Position numbers and translations under genes: made by a program. A stretch of 64,000 bases of DNA, taken from assembly GCF_900625025.1 (NCBI RefSeq), contig NZ_LR130574.1, positions 62,001-126,000 of the forward strand, written 5' to 3'. This document shows positions 7,515 to 15,294 of the stretch, piece after piece. Position 1 is the first letter of the stretch; the number at the start of each line of letters is the position of its first letter. The notes beneath the pieces are model-generated. The model was given only the letters and a program-made list of their open reading frames with translations. It had not been told where the DNA came from and made no database searches. Source of the stretch: Lachnoclostridium sp. Marseille-P6806 (lineage in GTDB: Bacteria; Bacillota; Clostridia; Lachnospirales; Lachnospiraceae).

Positions 7515-8772
7515 ATCCCGAAAAAAAATCATACTGGCGATCATGGGATCCCTCATTCTTCTGTTCTCCATTACCCTGACCGTCATCCTGCTTGTCAGTT
7601 TCCGGGAAGTGCGGCAGAAGAATACAGATATGCTGAACCGCTACGCAGAGATGTACTCTCTCGAACAGCAGGCGGACAGACAGAACCGGTTCCTGCCCGA
7701 ATTCGGCAGCCAAAACCTGCCGGGGACAGGACAGAATCAAGGCAGGCCTCCTATCAACGAAAGGCCTGATTATCAGCTTTCCACATTTTATTCCGTAGCC
7801 TTGTCCGAAGACGGGACGGTCCTTGCCGTGGATACCGGAGAAAAAACGGTATACGAAGAAAGCACCCTCGTAGAGATCGCAAAGGAGATACTGGTCGGAA
7901 ACAGGACATCCGGAAGACGCAATCATCTTTCCTACATCGTAAACCGCAGGGACGGATATACACTGATCGCCTTTATGGACAACACCGTATCAGAGGGCGG
8001 ACTGCATACGCTGCTTCACAATATCCTGATTGTCGGCAGCATTGCGATCGTACTGCTGTTCTTCATTTCTCTCTCGCTTTCAAGGCGGATCATCCGCCCG
8101 CTGGAGGAAAACGACCGACAACAGAAACGATTTATCTCCGATGCAGGTCACGAGCTGAAAACGCCGGTTGCGGTAATCAGCGCCAACACCGAGCTTCTTT
8201 CCAGAGAGCTTGGAGAAAACGAATGGCTTGCGAATATTCAATATGAAAATGAGCGCATGGGCGATCTCGTGAAGCAGCTTCTGGACCTTTCCAGAGCGGA
8301 AAACACCGAAGCGCCCATGGTGCCTGTTGATTTCTCCCGCGTCGTTGCCGGTGAAACGCTTGCCTTCGAGAGCTTCGCATTCGAGCAGGGAAAAACGATC
8401 CGGAGCGACCTTGATGACGGAATCCATGTCATGGGAAATCCGGCTCAGCTTACGCAGCTTACATCCATTCTGCTTGATAATGCAGTAAGACATTCCACGG
8501 GCAACGATATCGAGGTGCTGCTTAAGCATCCGGCCCACTCCGCTGTCCTCCGTGTGGCAAACGACGATCCGGAGATTCCGTCCGAAAAAATGGAACACCT
8601 CTTTGACCGTTTCTATCGGGTCGACGAGGCCAGAAACAGCGAGGGACATCATTACGGTCTTGGCCTTTCCATAGCAAAAGCAATTACAGAAAAGCACGGC
8701 GGAAGTATTGCCGTCTCCAGCCATGACGGCAGGGTTCGGCTCACGGTATCGATTCCTGAAAAAAATAAATGA
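7501..8772 (+). CDS. sensor histidine kinase, HisKA type
   Basis: 423 residues. A membrane helix near 10-32, an extracytoplasmic domain of about 140 residues, a second helix near 173-195, a dimerisation helix pair with His217 in DAGHELKTPVAV, then the ATPase domain with the N box ILLDNAVRHS and the G box YGLGLSIAKA. It should phosphorylate Asp51 of the regulator encoded just upstream. The sensor domain has a Pro/Gln/Asn-rich stretch (about 70-90), and I recognise no ligand fold. The downstream genes suggest that the signal concerns the envelope or phosphate/polyphosphate state, but that is inference. Confidence 0.95.
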   Translation: MMFHKSRKKIILAIMGSLILLFSITLTVILLVSFREVRQKNTDMLNRYAEMYSLEQQADRQNRFLPEFGSQNLPGTGQNQGRPPINERPDYQLSTFYSVALSEDGTVLAVDTGEKTVYEESTLVEIAKEILVGNRTSGRRNHLSYIVNRRDGYTLIAFMDNTVSEGGLHTLLHNILIVGSIAIVLLFFISLSLSRRIIRPLEENDRQQKRFISDAGHELKTPVAVISANTELLSRELGENEWLANIQYENERMGDLVKQLLDLSRAENTEAPMVPVDFSRVVAGETLAFESFAFEQGKTIRSDLDDGIHVMGNPAQLTQLTSILLDNAVRHSTGNDIEVLLKHPAHSAVLRVANDDPEIPSEKMEHLFDRFYRVDEARNSEGHHYGLGLSIAKAITEKHGGSIAVSSHDGRVRLTVSIPEKNK

Positions 8773-8775
8773 AAC

Positions 8776-8808
8776 TTCAATCTTCTTTCAATCAACCTCC
8801 CTTACAAT
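8776..8808 (+). promoter_or_regulatory. promoter of the VTC operon with tandem TTCAATC boxes
   Basis: TTCAATC at 8776-8782 and again at 8787-8793 (11-base period), a nine-base gap, then TACAAT (8803-8808). Spacing is identical to the promoter at 6773-6805. It would let the upstream two-component system control the three genes that follow. Confidence 0.6.
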
Positions 8809-8831
8809 GATCCCATCAAATGTAAGGGAGG
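8796..8831 (+). promoter_or_regulatory. 11-bp hairpin masking the VTC ribosome-binding site
   Basis: CCTCCCTTACA (8796-8806) is exactly complementary to TGTAAGGGAGG (8821-8831), with a 14-base loop. The right arm contains the Shine-Dalgarno GGGAGG, eight bases before the ATG at 8840. The left arm overlaps the -10 box, so whether it enters the mRNA depends on the transcription start. If included, it would block ribosome entry. Confidence 0.5.
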
Positions 8832-8839
8832 TATTCTTT

Positions 8840-9517
8840 ATGGCTTTACAATACAGGCATGAATGGAAGTACATCCTGAATACCGGGGATCTGCTGATAC
8901 TGCGTAAACGTCTCCGGGCTATCATGGAGAGTGACCCGCATGCGATAAACGGAAGATATCAGATACGCAGCCTGTATTTTGATACCCTTGATGATAAAGC
9001 GCTGAGAGAGAAAATCGATGGCGTTGACATGCGGGAGAAGTTCAGAATCCGGCTATATAATCACGATCCTTCGGTGCTCCATCTGGAAAAGAAAAGCAAG
9101 CGCAATGGTCTTGGAGTCAAGCATTCTGCAAAGCTGACCGCCGAAGAGGCACAGAAAATCCTGGCCGGGGACCTCGACTGGATGCTTAACCCTGATCGTC
9201 CTCTGCTGCAGGAGCTTTACTGCAGGATGCGCTGTCAGGGAATGCGTCCGAAGACGATTGTAGATTATACCAGGGAGCCGTTTATCTTTCGCCCCGGAAA
9301 CGTCCGCGTCACGCTGGACTATGATATTCGGACCGGACTGAGCTGCACGGACTTTCTGAATCCGGATGCCGTTACCATCCCTGCCGGCGATCCTCCGATT
9401 CTCGTTGAAGTCAAGTGGGATAATTTTCTCCCCTCCATCATTCGGGACACGGTTTCCGTGCCGAACCGGCGCGTCGGCTCATTTTCCAAATATGCACAAT
9501 GCCGTGTGTACGGCTGA
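8840..9517 (+). CDS. VTC-domain protein (polyphosphate polymerase-like)
   Basis: A 225-residue soluble protein with the VTC/CYTH-type tunnel fold. Its Arg/Lys/Glu-rich strands include RHEWKYIL (5-12), QIRSLYFDT, REKFRIRLYN, LHLEKKSK, TIVDYTREPF and ILVEVKWDNFLP. In yeast Vtc4 these residues bind phosphate and metal to make polyphosphate from ATP; bacterial members are usually found, as here, beside DUF4956 and Cthe_2159-like genes, with function uncertain. It is the first gene of a three-gene operon; the next ATG is 19 bases downstream. Its ribosome site lies in a hairpin. Confidence 0.88.
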   Translation: MALQYRHEWKYILNTGDLLILRKRLRAIMESDPHAINGRYQIRSLYFDTLDDKALREKIDGVDMREKFRIRLYNHDPSVLHLEKKSKRNGLGVKHSAKLTAEEAQKILAGDLDWMLNPDRPLLQELYCRMRCQGMRPKTIVDYTREPFIFRPGNVRVTLDYDIRTGLSCTDFLNPDAVTIPAGDPPILVEVKWDNFLPSIIRDTVSVPNRRVGSFSKYAQCRVYG

Positions 9518-9536
9518 TTTGAAAGGAGCAAAAATC

Positions 9537-10208
9537 ATGTCATTCTCAGAGATTTTTAAATCAAGCTTTCTTGAAAATGTAACCAGCATCAGCCTTCTGG
9601 ATATGGCGCTCGCCCTGATATTAGCTTTCGGCGTCGGCCTGTTCATCTTCTTCATTTATAAAAAGACCTATGCGGGCGTGATGTATTCGTCTTCCTTCGG
9701 CGTAACATTGATCGCCCTGACGATGATTACGACCCTTGTGATTCTGGCCGTGACAAGCAATGTCGTTCTTTCCCTCGGCATGGTCGGCGCTTTGTCTATT
9801 GTGAGATTTCGCACCGCCATTAAGGAACCGATGGACATCGCTTTCCTCTTCTGGTCCATTGCCGCCGGCATCGTGCTTGCCGCCGGCCTGATTCCGCTGG
9901 CGGTATTCGGCAGCGTTATGATCGGCATTATTCTTCTGGTGTTTGCCAACCGCAAGGAACACTCCAATCCGTACATCGTGGTGATCTCCTGCGAGAGCAG
10001 CAAAAGCGAGAAATCCGCAACGGAATATCTCGCACAGAATACGAAAAAACTCACTGTCAAGAGCAAAACCGTACGTAAGGGCGACGTGGAGCTGAACATC
10101 GAAATCCGTCTGAAAGACGACAACACCGACTTTATCAATTCCCTGGCAGACCTGCCGGGAGTCCAGAATGCGGTTCTTGTAAGCTATAACGGAGACTACA
10201 TGGGATAA
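9537..10208 (+). CDS. DUF4956 membrane protein
   Basis: 223 residues. Four hydrophobic segments occupy roughly 20-140 (LDMALALILAFGVGLFIFF, then a long run containing GMVGALSIVRFRTAIKEP), followed by a soluble C-terminal domain of about 80 residues. The SIVRFRTAIKEP loop is the family signature. The function is unknown; constant pairing with VTC-domain proteins suggests a membrane partner. An AAAGGAGC site precedes the ATG, and the next gene begins 12 bases after the stop. Confidence 0.88.
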   Translation: MSFSEIFKSSFLENVTSISLLDMALALILAFGVGLFIFFIYKKTYAGVMYSSSFGVTLIALTMITTLVILAVTSNVVLSLGMVGALSIVRFRTAIKEPMDIAFLFWSIAAGIVLAAGLIPLAVFGSVMIGIILLVFANRKEHSNPYIVVISCESSKSEKSATEYLAQNTKKLTVKSKTVRKGDVELNIEIRLKDDNTDFINSLADLPGVQNAVLVSYNGDYMG

Positions 10209-10220
10209 GGAGGCGATCAC

Positions 10221-12047
10221 ATGTCCACGCGCAGAAATATCGACAGAATATGTATTGTCGTGCTCGTGCTGACGCTTCTCCTGACCGTGGTCTTTATGAA
10301 CGGTGAAAGGCTGGGAATCAGAGTCACCGCCGATGAGGATGCGGAATCGTACAGCAGCGGCAGCTATTTCACTGAGAATGACTTAGACGGAGATTGGGCT
10401 GATAATTCCTATACAACTTATATCACACTCGATGGTTCCGGTGGAGAAATCAATGGCAATGGCGCCTACTTTCTGAACGGAGATCTTGTGATCTCAAACG
10501 GCGGATGGTATGTACTTTCCGGCACGCTGGAAGACGGGAGCATCATCGTAGATGCCGATGATTCCTCCAAGATCTGGATACGGCTGAGCGGCGTGAGCAT
10601 CAACTGTTCCGACGACGCGTGTCTGCAGGTCGATCAGGCGGATAAAGTGTTCCTGACACTGGCCAAAGACACAGAGAATGTATTTACCAGCGGGAGCACA
10701 TACTCGGAAGATGCGCTGTCGGACAACACAGGCGGCGCTATCTTCTCCCATGATGATTTGACGATCAACGGCAGCGGCAGTCTGGCGATTACCGCCGGAT
10801 ATAAGCACGGCATCGACGTGAATGACTCCCTCGTTATCACCGGAGGAAGCATCACAATCAGCGCGCCGCAGGACGGCATCCATGTCAACGACAGCTTCCG
10901 CTATGCAGAGGCGTCATTAATCATAGACGCAGGAGATGACGCTGTTCACAGCGATGACGAGCTTTACATTGAGAGCGGCACAATCCTCATCCATTCCTGC
11001 TATGAGGGGCTTGAAGCAATCACCGTTGATATCGCCGGAGGCAACATTACGATTTATCCCCGCGATGACGGGATCAATGCCAACGGTGACGATAACGCAA
11101 TGGAATTCGGCGGTATGGAGGTTCCCCCCTCCGGCAGCACAGGAAATCGTGACCGCAGCGAAGCAGGCGGGATGCCCGCCCCTCCGGAATTACCAGATGG
11201 TGAAATGTCTTCCGTGTTTACCGAAATATCCGGGCGGCAAGAGGAGGCACAGACAGAAACAGACGACTCATCTGATGAGAAAGAGGCATACATCCGTATC
11301 AGCGGCGGAACCCTGACGATCATCAACGAAACCGGGCGGGACGCAGACGGACTTGACTCCAACGGAAATATCTATATTGGCGGCGGAGATATCCGCATCA
11401 GCCTTCCGGGCGACGGCAACAACTGCGCCATCGACTATGGCAGCGAAAGCGGAGGTGAGTGCATCGTTACCGGCGGAACGGTTCTGGCCTTCGGCGGCTC
11501 CAGTATGACGGAAGACTTCAGTTCCGACAGCTCGCAGTGCGCCGTGCTCTATAATCTGGATTCGACAATGGAGGCCGACACGCTGTTCCAGGTTCTGAGC
11601 GAAGACGGCGATGAAATCCTCTCTTTCGCTCCCGCCTGCGGGTATTCTTCCATAGCCTTCAGTGCACCGGAGCTGACAGTCGGCGAAACCTATACCATTG
11701 TCTGCGGCGAGAACAGCACAGAACTGACACTTGACTCCACTGCCACGTCAACAGGCAGCTCCGGCAGCACGCCGTCACAGGACATGGGACAAACCGGCTT
11801 TATGCCCGAAAGCAAGGAGTCCGGCAGCGAAATGCACCGCGGAGGGCCGACTCGGCCAGATGAAAACAAAGAGGATGCGAATGGCTTTGTATCAGAGGAG
11901 CCGGTTAATTCCGAAGATAAGGAAATCGCGTCCGGTAACTTTATTTCATTGAACGAGATCGACAAAAATGTCTGGATACTATCCGGTGCATCTGTTCTGG
12001 TTCTGGCCGCTGCGATTCTGATTGCAAGGAAATATCACAGAAATTAA
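10221..12047 (+). CDS. Cthe_2159-like carbohydrate-binding beta-helix protein, cell-surface
   Basis: 608 residues. An N-terminal hydrophobic segment (about 9-26) is a signal or anchor; then come repeated Asp/Gly/Ser-rich strands such as SGVSINCSDDACLQVDQADK, GGSITISAPQDGIHVND and IDAGDDAVHSDDELYIESG, the pattern of the calcium-rich beta-helix of Cthe_2159 (DUF4353), which binds pectin or cellulose. A low-complexity acidic linker (about 310-355 and again 505-570) leads to a C-terminal membrane helix (about 578-602) and ARKYHRN. This topology puts the helix outside the cell, tethered at one or both ends. It is the last gene of the VTC operon, after a good AGGAGG. Confidence 0.87.
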   Translation: MSTRRNIDRICIVVLVLTLLLTVVFMNGERLGIRVTADEDAESYSSGSYFTENDLDGDWADNSYTTYITLDGSGGEINGNGAYFLNGDLVISNGGWYVLSGTLEDGSIIVDADDSSKIWIRLSGVSINCSDDACLQVDQADKVFLTLAKDTENVFTSGSTYSEDALSDNTGGAIFSHDDLTINGSGSLAITAGYKHGIDVNDSLVITGGSITISAPQDGIHVNDSFRYAEASLIIDAGDDAVHSDDELYIESGTILIHSCYEGLEAITVDIAGGNITIYPRDDGINANGDDNAMEFGGMEVPPSGSTGNRDRSEAGGMPAPPELPDGEMSSVFTEISGRQEEAQTETDDSSDEKEAYIRISGGTLTIINETGRDADGLDSNGNIYIGGGDIRISLPGDGNNCAIDYGSESGGECIVTGGTVLAFGGSSMTEDFSSDSSQCAVLYNLDSTMEADTLFQVLSEDGDEILSFAPACGYSSIAFSAPELTVGETYTIVCGENSTELTLDSTATSTGSSGSTPSQDMGQTGFMPESKESGSEMHRGGPTRPDENKEDANGFVSEEPVNSEDKEIASGNFISLNEIDKNVWILSGASVLVLAAAILIARKYHRN

Positions 12048-12128
12048 TGCCTGCGGTCATAAAATAAAAAACATCCATATCGTCGCGAATGTATGGGCTG
12101 TAAGCAAAATGGGGTTTTCTTCCCCTCC

Positions 12129-13037
12129 TCACCGCGAGGACTTTTCATCGTCCTCTCTGCTATCGCCGAAGAAAAACAGCGCCACCGTGCCGGGCCCTGT
12201 GTGGCTTCCGATCGTCGTGCCGATCGAATTGATCTCCACCGGGCCGGACAGCTTCGGGAACGCCTGCTCCACCGCCGCCGCCACGGCCTTTGCATCCTCC
12301 ATGCAGGCCGACTGTGAGATATAGCATTTCCCGCTGTATTCCGTTCCGTTCTCCGCATGGCGTTTCATACGCTCGACAATCTCGCGGATCACCCTGTTCT
12401 TGCCTCGGCACTTGCTGCGGACGATGAGCCTGCCCTCCCGGTCCATGTTGAGAAGAGGACAAATACCGAGAAGACCGCCGAACATGCCCGCCGCCTTGGA
12501 TATGCGGCCGCCCCGGACATAGTATTCCAGCGTCGTGGAAAAGAACCAGTGCGCGGTATTCAGCCGGTGCTTCTGCGCCCACGCGGCAAGCTCCTCAAGC
12601 TCCATTCCCCCGTCCCGCAGATCCGCAAGACGGTCCATCAGAAGACCGTAGCCCGAGGAGGCGCCGAGCGAGTCGACAATAAAAAGCTTCCGATCCGGGT
12701 ATTGCTCCATGAGCTCCGTTTTCGCAATCATCGCCGCGTTATGGCTCCCGGACAGGCCGGAGCTGAGCGTCACATGCAGGATGTCCTTTCCCTCTTTCAG
12801 AAAGCTCTCAAAATAGTCCCGGTATTCCTCGGCGTTGACCTGCGAGGTCTTTGTGATGACTCCCTCCGCCATCGCCGCATAGAACTGCTCAAACGGCACC
12901 GACCGGCCGCAGTCGTCCGAATACCAGTTCTCCCCGAGCTGAAAGTGAAAGCAGATATAGCGGATGTCTCTTTTTTGAAAGTGTTCCGCCGAAAGATCCG
13001 CCGTGGAACAGCAGCTCAACACATAATTCCGACTCAT
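12129..13037 (-). CDS. DegV-family fatty-acid-binding protein
   Basis: 302 residues, the full DegV length. Family features include the CSTADLSAEHF opening, ITKTSQVNAEEY, THVTLSSGLSGSHNAA-like SGLSGS (residues near 94-99) and FIVDSLGASSGYGL. Members bind a fatty acid and present it to the FakA kinase for phospholipid synthesis. The ATG at 13037 follows AGGAGG at seven bases; the longer frame start lacks support. It lies downstream of the polysaccharide locus and is probably separate from it. A weak GGGG/CCCC hairpin lies just past the stop. Confidence 0.92.
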   Translation of the reverse strand: MSRNYVLSCCSTADLSAEHFQKRDIRYICFHFQLGENWYSDDCGRSVPFEQFYAAMAEGVITKTSQVNAEEYRDYFESFLKEGKDILHVTLSSGLSGSHNAAMIAKTELMEQYPDRKLFIVDSLGASSGYGLLMDRLADLRDGGMELEELAAWAQKHRLNTAHWFFSTTLEYYVRGGRISKAAGMFGGLLGICPLLNMDREGRLIVRSKCRGKNRVIREIVERMKRHAENGTEYSGKCYISQSACMEDAKAVAAAVEQAFPKLSGPVEINSIGTTIGSHTGPGTVALFFFGDSREDDEKSSR

Positions 13038-13110
13038 TGTTTTTCCTCCTGCAAATATGCCGAAGACACACAGAAAGAGCACAGCGCCGTGCCCCGTTCC
13101 GCGGCTTCTC

Positions 13111-13170
13111 CGTCACTCAGACCATCTTTCCGTCTCTCAAACCAGCTTCCCGTCTCTCAAACCAGCTTCC
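13111..13170. repeat. three tandem copies of a 20-bp unit at the end of the GT11 gene
   Basis: CGTCTCTCAAACCAGCTTCC occurs exactly at 13131-13150 and 13151-13170. A third copy with four mismatches lies at 13111-13130. The stop codon of the fucosyltransferase-like gene (13157-13159) lies in the copy nearest the gene, so two extra copies trail the gene. It looks like slippage or duplication. Confidence 0.9.
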
Positions 13171-14092
13171 CCGCCGGATCCACCAGCCGCCATCCCGGCC
13201 AAAGCTCATGCATGACCTCCGGAATGCAGCGCTGGGTCGTCTTGTGGATCGACGGCCGGATCATGATCTTCTCCGTCCCGCGATTCAGGCGCGCCCCCCA
13301 GAAGCTGAATGTGGAATTCGCGCAGATATTCACCTCGCAGAGGCTCATGAGCTGCATGTCAAGCAGGCTGTCCCGCCCGGTGTTCCAATCGCAGACCGTG
13401 TTTTCCTCCGCCGTCTCGCCGAAGTGAAGTATCCGGGCATATGCCGGATCGTCCGAAAAAATGTAAAAATGGAGCTGCCCGGGCTTTCCGCCCCGAAGCG
13501 ACCGCACCGCGCCGTCGTAATAGGCAGGCGTGGCGATTCCGCCGAGAAGACGACGGTTTTCAGGGGTCAGATAATCCCCTCTCCTCAGATGAATGGAGAC
13601 CGCGGTGATTCCCTCCTCCCTCTCCCGCCGTATCGACTCCGCGAGGGCCGCATTTTTCTCTGCCGCCGCCTTGTCCTCCGCCTCCGGGAAAGCAAACAGC
13701 TCCCGCAACTCCGGCAAAATGGCCGCATAGTACCTCTCGCAGGCAAAATACCCGGTAAGATAGCCCTCTCTCCGGCTGAGGAGGTCCTCATGGTACATCT
13801 CGCTCTCCATGAAAATCTGTCCACGGCGCAGACCCAGCCGTCTTGCCAGACGGCTCAGTGCATCGTCGCCGCCGGTGAAAGCACGCTTCTCCTCTGGAGA
13901 GGCAAGCTCCAGCGGCAGCCCCGGAAACAGCGAAAGCTCCAGCGCGCGCCGCGTGCCGACGCCGTCCTGCTCCGCCTCCGAAAACCACGACGCATCCAGC
14001 TTTGCCGGCGTTCCAAGCGACAGAAAACGCCGGTACAGCGCATACTGCTGCATCTGATTTCCCAGCCCTCCGGCCAGCTGAACAATAATCAT
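13157..14092 (-). CDS. GT11-type fucosyltransferase (alpha-1,2-fucosyltransferase-like)
   Basis: 311 residues. GT11 signatures: QLAGGLGNQMQQYALYRRF at the N-terminus, HLRRGDYL (about 176-183) that binds GDP-fucose, and NICANSTFSFWGARLN near 262-277. The enzyme would add fucose (or a related sugar) to a polysaccharide repeat unit at the cytoplasmic face. It is the distal gene of the first half of the polysaccharide locus. No GDP-fucose synthesis genes (gmd/fcl) occur in this window, so the donor must come from elsewhere. Confidence 0.88.
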   Translation of the reverse strand: MIIVQLAGGLGNQMQQYALYRRFLSLGTPAKLDASWFSEAEQDGVGTRRALELSLFPGLPLELASPEEKRAFTGGDDALSRLARRLGLRRGQIFMESEMYHEDLLSRREGYLTGYFACERYYAAILPELRELFAFPEAEDKAAAEKNAALAESIRREREEGITAVSIHLRRGDYLTPENRRLLGGIATPAYYDGAVRSLRGGKPGQLHFYIFSDDPAYARILHFGETAEENTVCDWNTGRDSLLDMQLMSLCEVNICANSTFSFWGARLNRGTEKIMIRPSIHKTTQRCIPEVMHELWPGWRLVDPAGKLV

Positions 14093-14149
14093 ATGAATCC
14101 TCCCGGCCGAAGCACCCCAGCCGCTCTCACAGAAGCCCCCAAAGCGCCT

Positions 14150-15247
14150 TCAGCGCTCAAGCCGCGACAGAAACGCCAGCACCGCCCCCTGCCCCCACGG
14201 ATAATTCCCGTAATTCTGCGGATGATTCCCAAAATCAATACATTCCGCCAAAGCCTGCTGCACCCGTCCCTGCGGATCGGTCCATGAGCGGAGGGCCCCG
14301 GCCGCGCGGTCAAGTGTCCCGGCCGACACCGCCGCTCCTTCCCCGCACGGAAAAAGGACGCTCTCTGCATAGCTTATCATTGCTGTCGCCGAGGTGTCGA
14401 CAGGAATTTCCTTCCCATCCTCCGACCGCGCGGCGAGATGCCACGTGAACATGCCGTCCTCTCTACGGCAGCTCTCGACAAGAGAGAGGAGCACCTCCGT
14501 GCGGCCGTCGGTCACCGCCCTGTCGCAGACCGCGGTAAGATATCCGGAGAGCCCCATGAGATACCAGCCCACAGCGCGCCCCCAGCCGACCAGTCCTTTC
14601 GTCTTTATGCCTCCGCCCTGCTGTGCCTCATAGCCATGGAACGGCAGGCCCGTCGTACGGTCAAAGCCGTATTCCCGGAACGCACAGAGCTGCCGTCCGG
14701 CGGTCATGAGCGCTTCCTCCCGCTTCTGCGGCCGCACGAGCGCGTAGCGGGACAGAAACAGCGCCAGCTCCCCCACCCCGTCCGCAAGGACGTAGTCATG
14801 CGCCCGCCCCGGCCGGTAGATCACCGCGCCGGTCCGGTCTTCGGAGCGCTCCGCGGCAAAATCGTACATCCTGTCGCAGACCGCGAGGTATTTTTCCTCC
14901 CCCGTCGCCTCATAACGCGCAGCGAACGCCGCCCCCGCCAGCACGTCGTCGATCTGAAAGAGCCGGCCGCCGTCCCGCTCCCACGCCGCCAGATGCCGGT
15001 CCATCGACGCCTGTACCGCGCGCCGGGTTTCCTCGTTCAGCGCCCCGGGCTTTCGCTCCCCCAGCGCAAGGTACTCACTCATCCCCAGAAGCAGCAGCCC
15101 TGCGGGCCAGAACATCCGATCCCGCTCCGGGACATATCTCCCGAGGAGACGTCTTGCCAGGTTCTTCGCTCTGACAAAAAGAGATATTTCCCCGTAGCCG
15201 TCCAGCTCCCGCGCGGCCTCCGCCGCGATCTGATCCAAAACCGTCAA
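14150..15247 (-). CDS. glycoside hydrolase family 88/105-like (unsaturated glucuronyl/rhamnogalacturonyl hydrolase type)
   Basis: About 365 residues forming an alpha/alpha barrel; GWGRAVGWYLMGL is the family signature, with a candidate catalytic Asp in FQIDDVLAG and YVLADGVGEL. Family members remove unsaturated uronic acid from the end of lyase products. I place the start at a TTG (15247) because AAGGAG sits seven bases upstream and the upstream flippase frame ends at 15295; the longer TTG at 15298 overlaps that gene. No signal peptide is visible, so it acts in the cytoplasm. An enzyme of this type inside a synthesis locus is unusual; it may serve in turnover or editing. Confidence 0.8.
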   Translation of the reverse strand: MTVLDQIAAEAARELDGYGEISLFVRAKNLARRLLGRYVPERDRMFWPAGLLLLGMSEYLALGERKPGALNEETRRAVQASMDRHLAAWERDGGRLFQIDDVLAGAAFAARYEATGEEKYLAVCDRMYDFAAERSEDRTGAVIYRPGRAHDYVLADGVGELALFLSRYALVRPQKREEALMTAGRQLCAFREYGFDRTTGLPFHGYEAQQGGGIKTKGLVGWGRAVGWYLMGLSGYLTAVCDRAVTDGRTEVLLSLVESCRREDGMFTWHLAARSEDGKEIPVDTSATAMISYAESVLFPCGEGAAVSAGTLDRAAGALRSWTDPQGRVQQALAECIDFGNHPQNYGNYPWGQGAVLAFLSRLER

Positions 15248-15294
15248 TTTTACACTCCTTATCCTGCAGAGCGCCGGAAGCCCGCGCCCCGCAC

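Noticed and set aside
13040-13090. TGCCGAAG before the DegV gene, resembling the end of the hairpin repeat
   Set aside because: Only eight to ten bases agree and the hairpin arms do not pair; too little to count as a copy.
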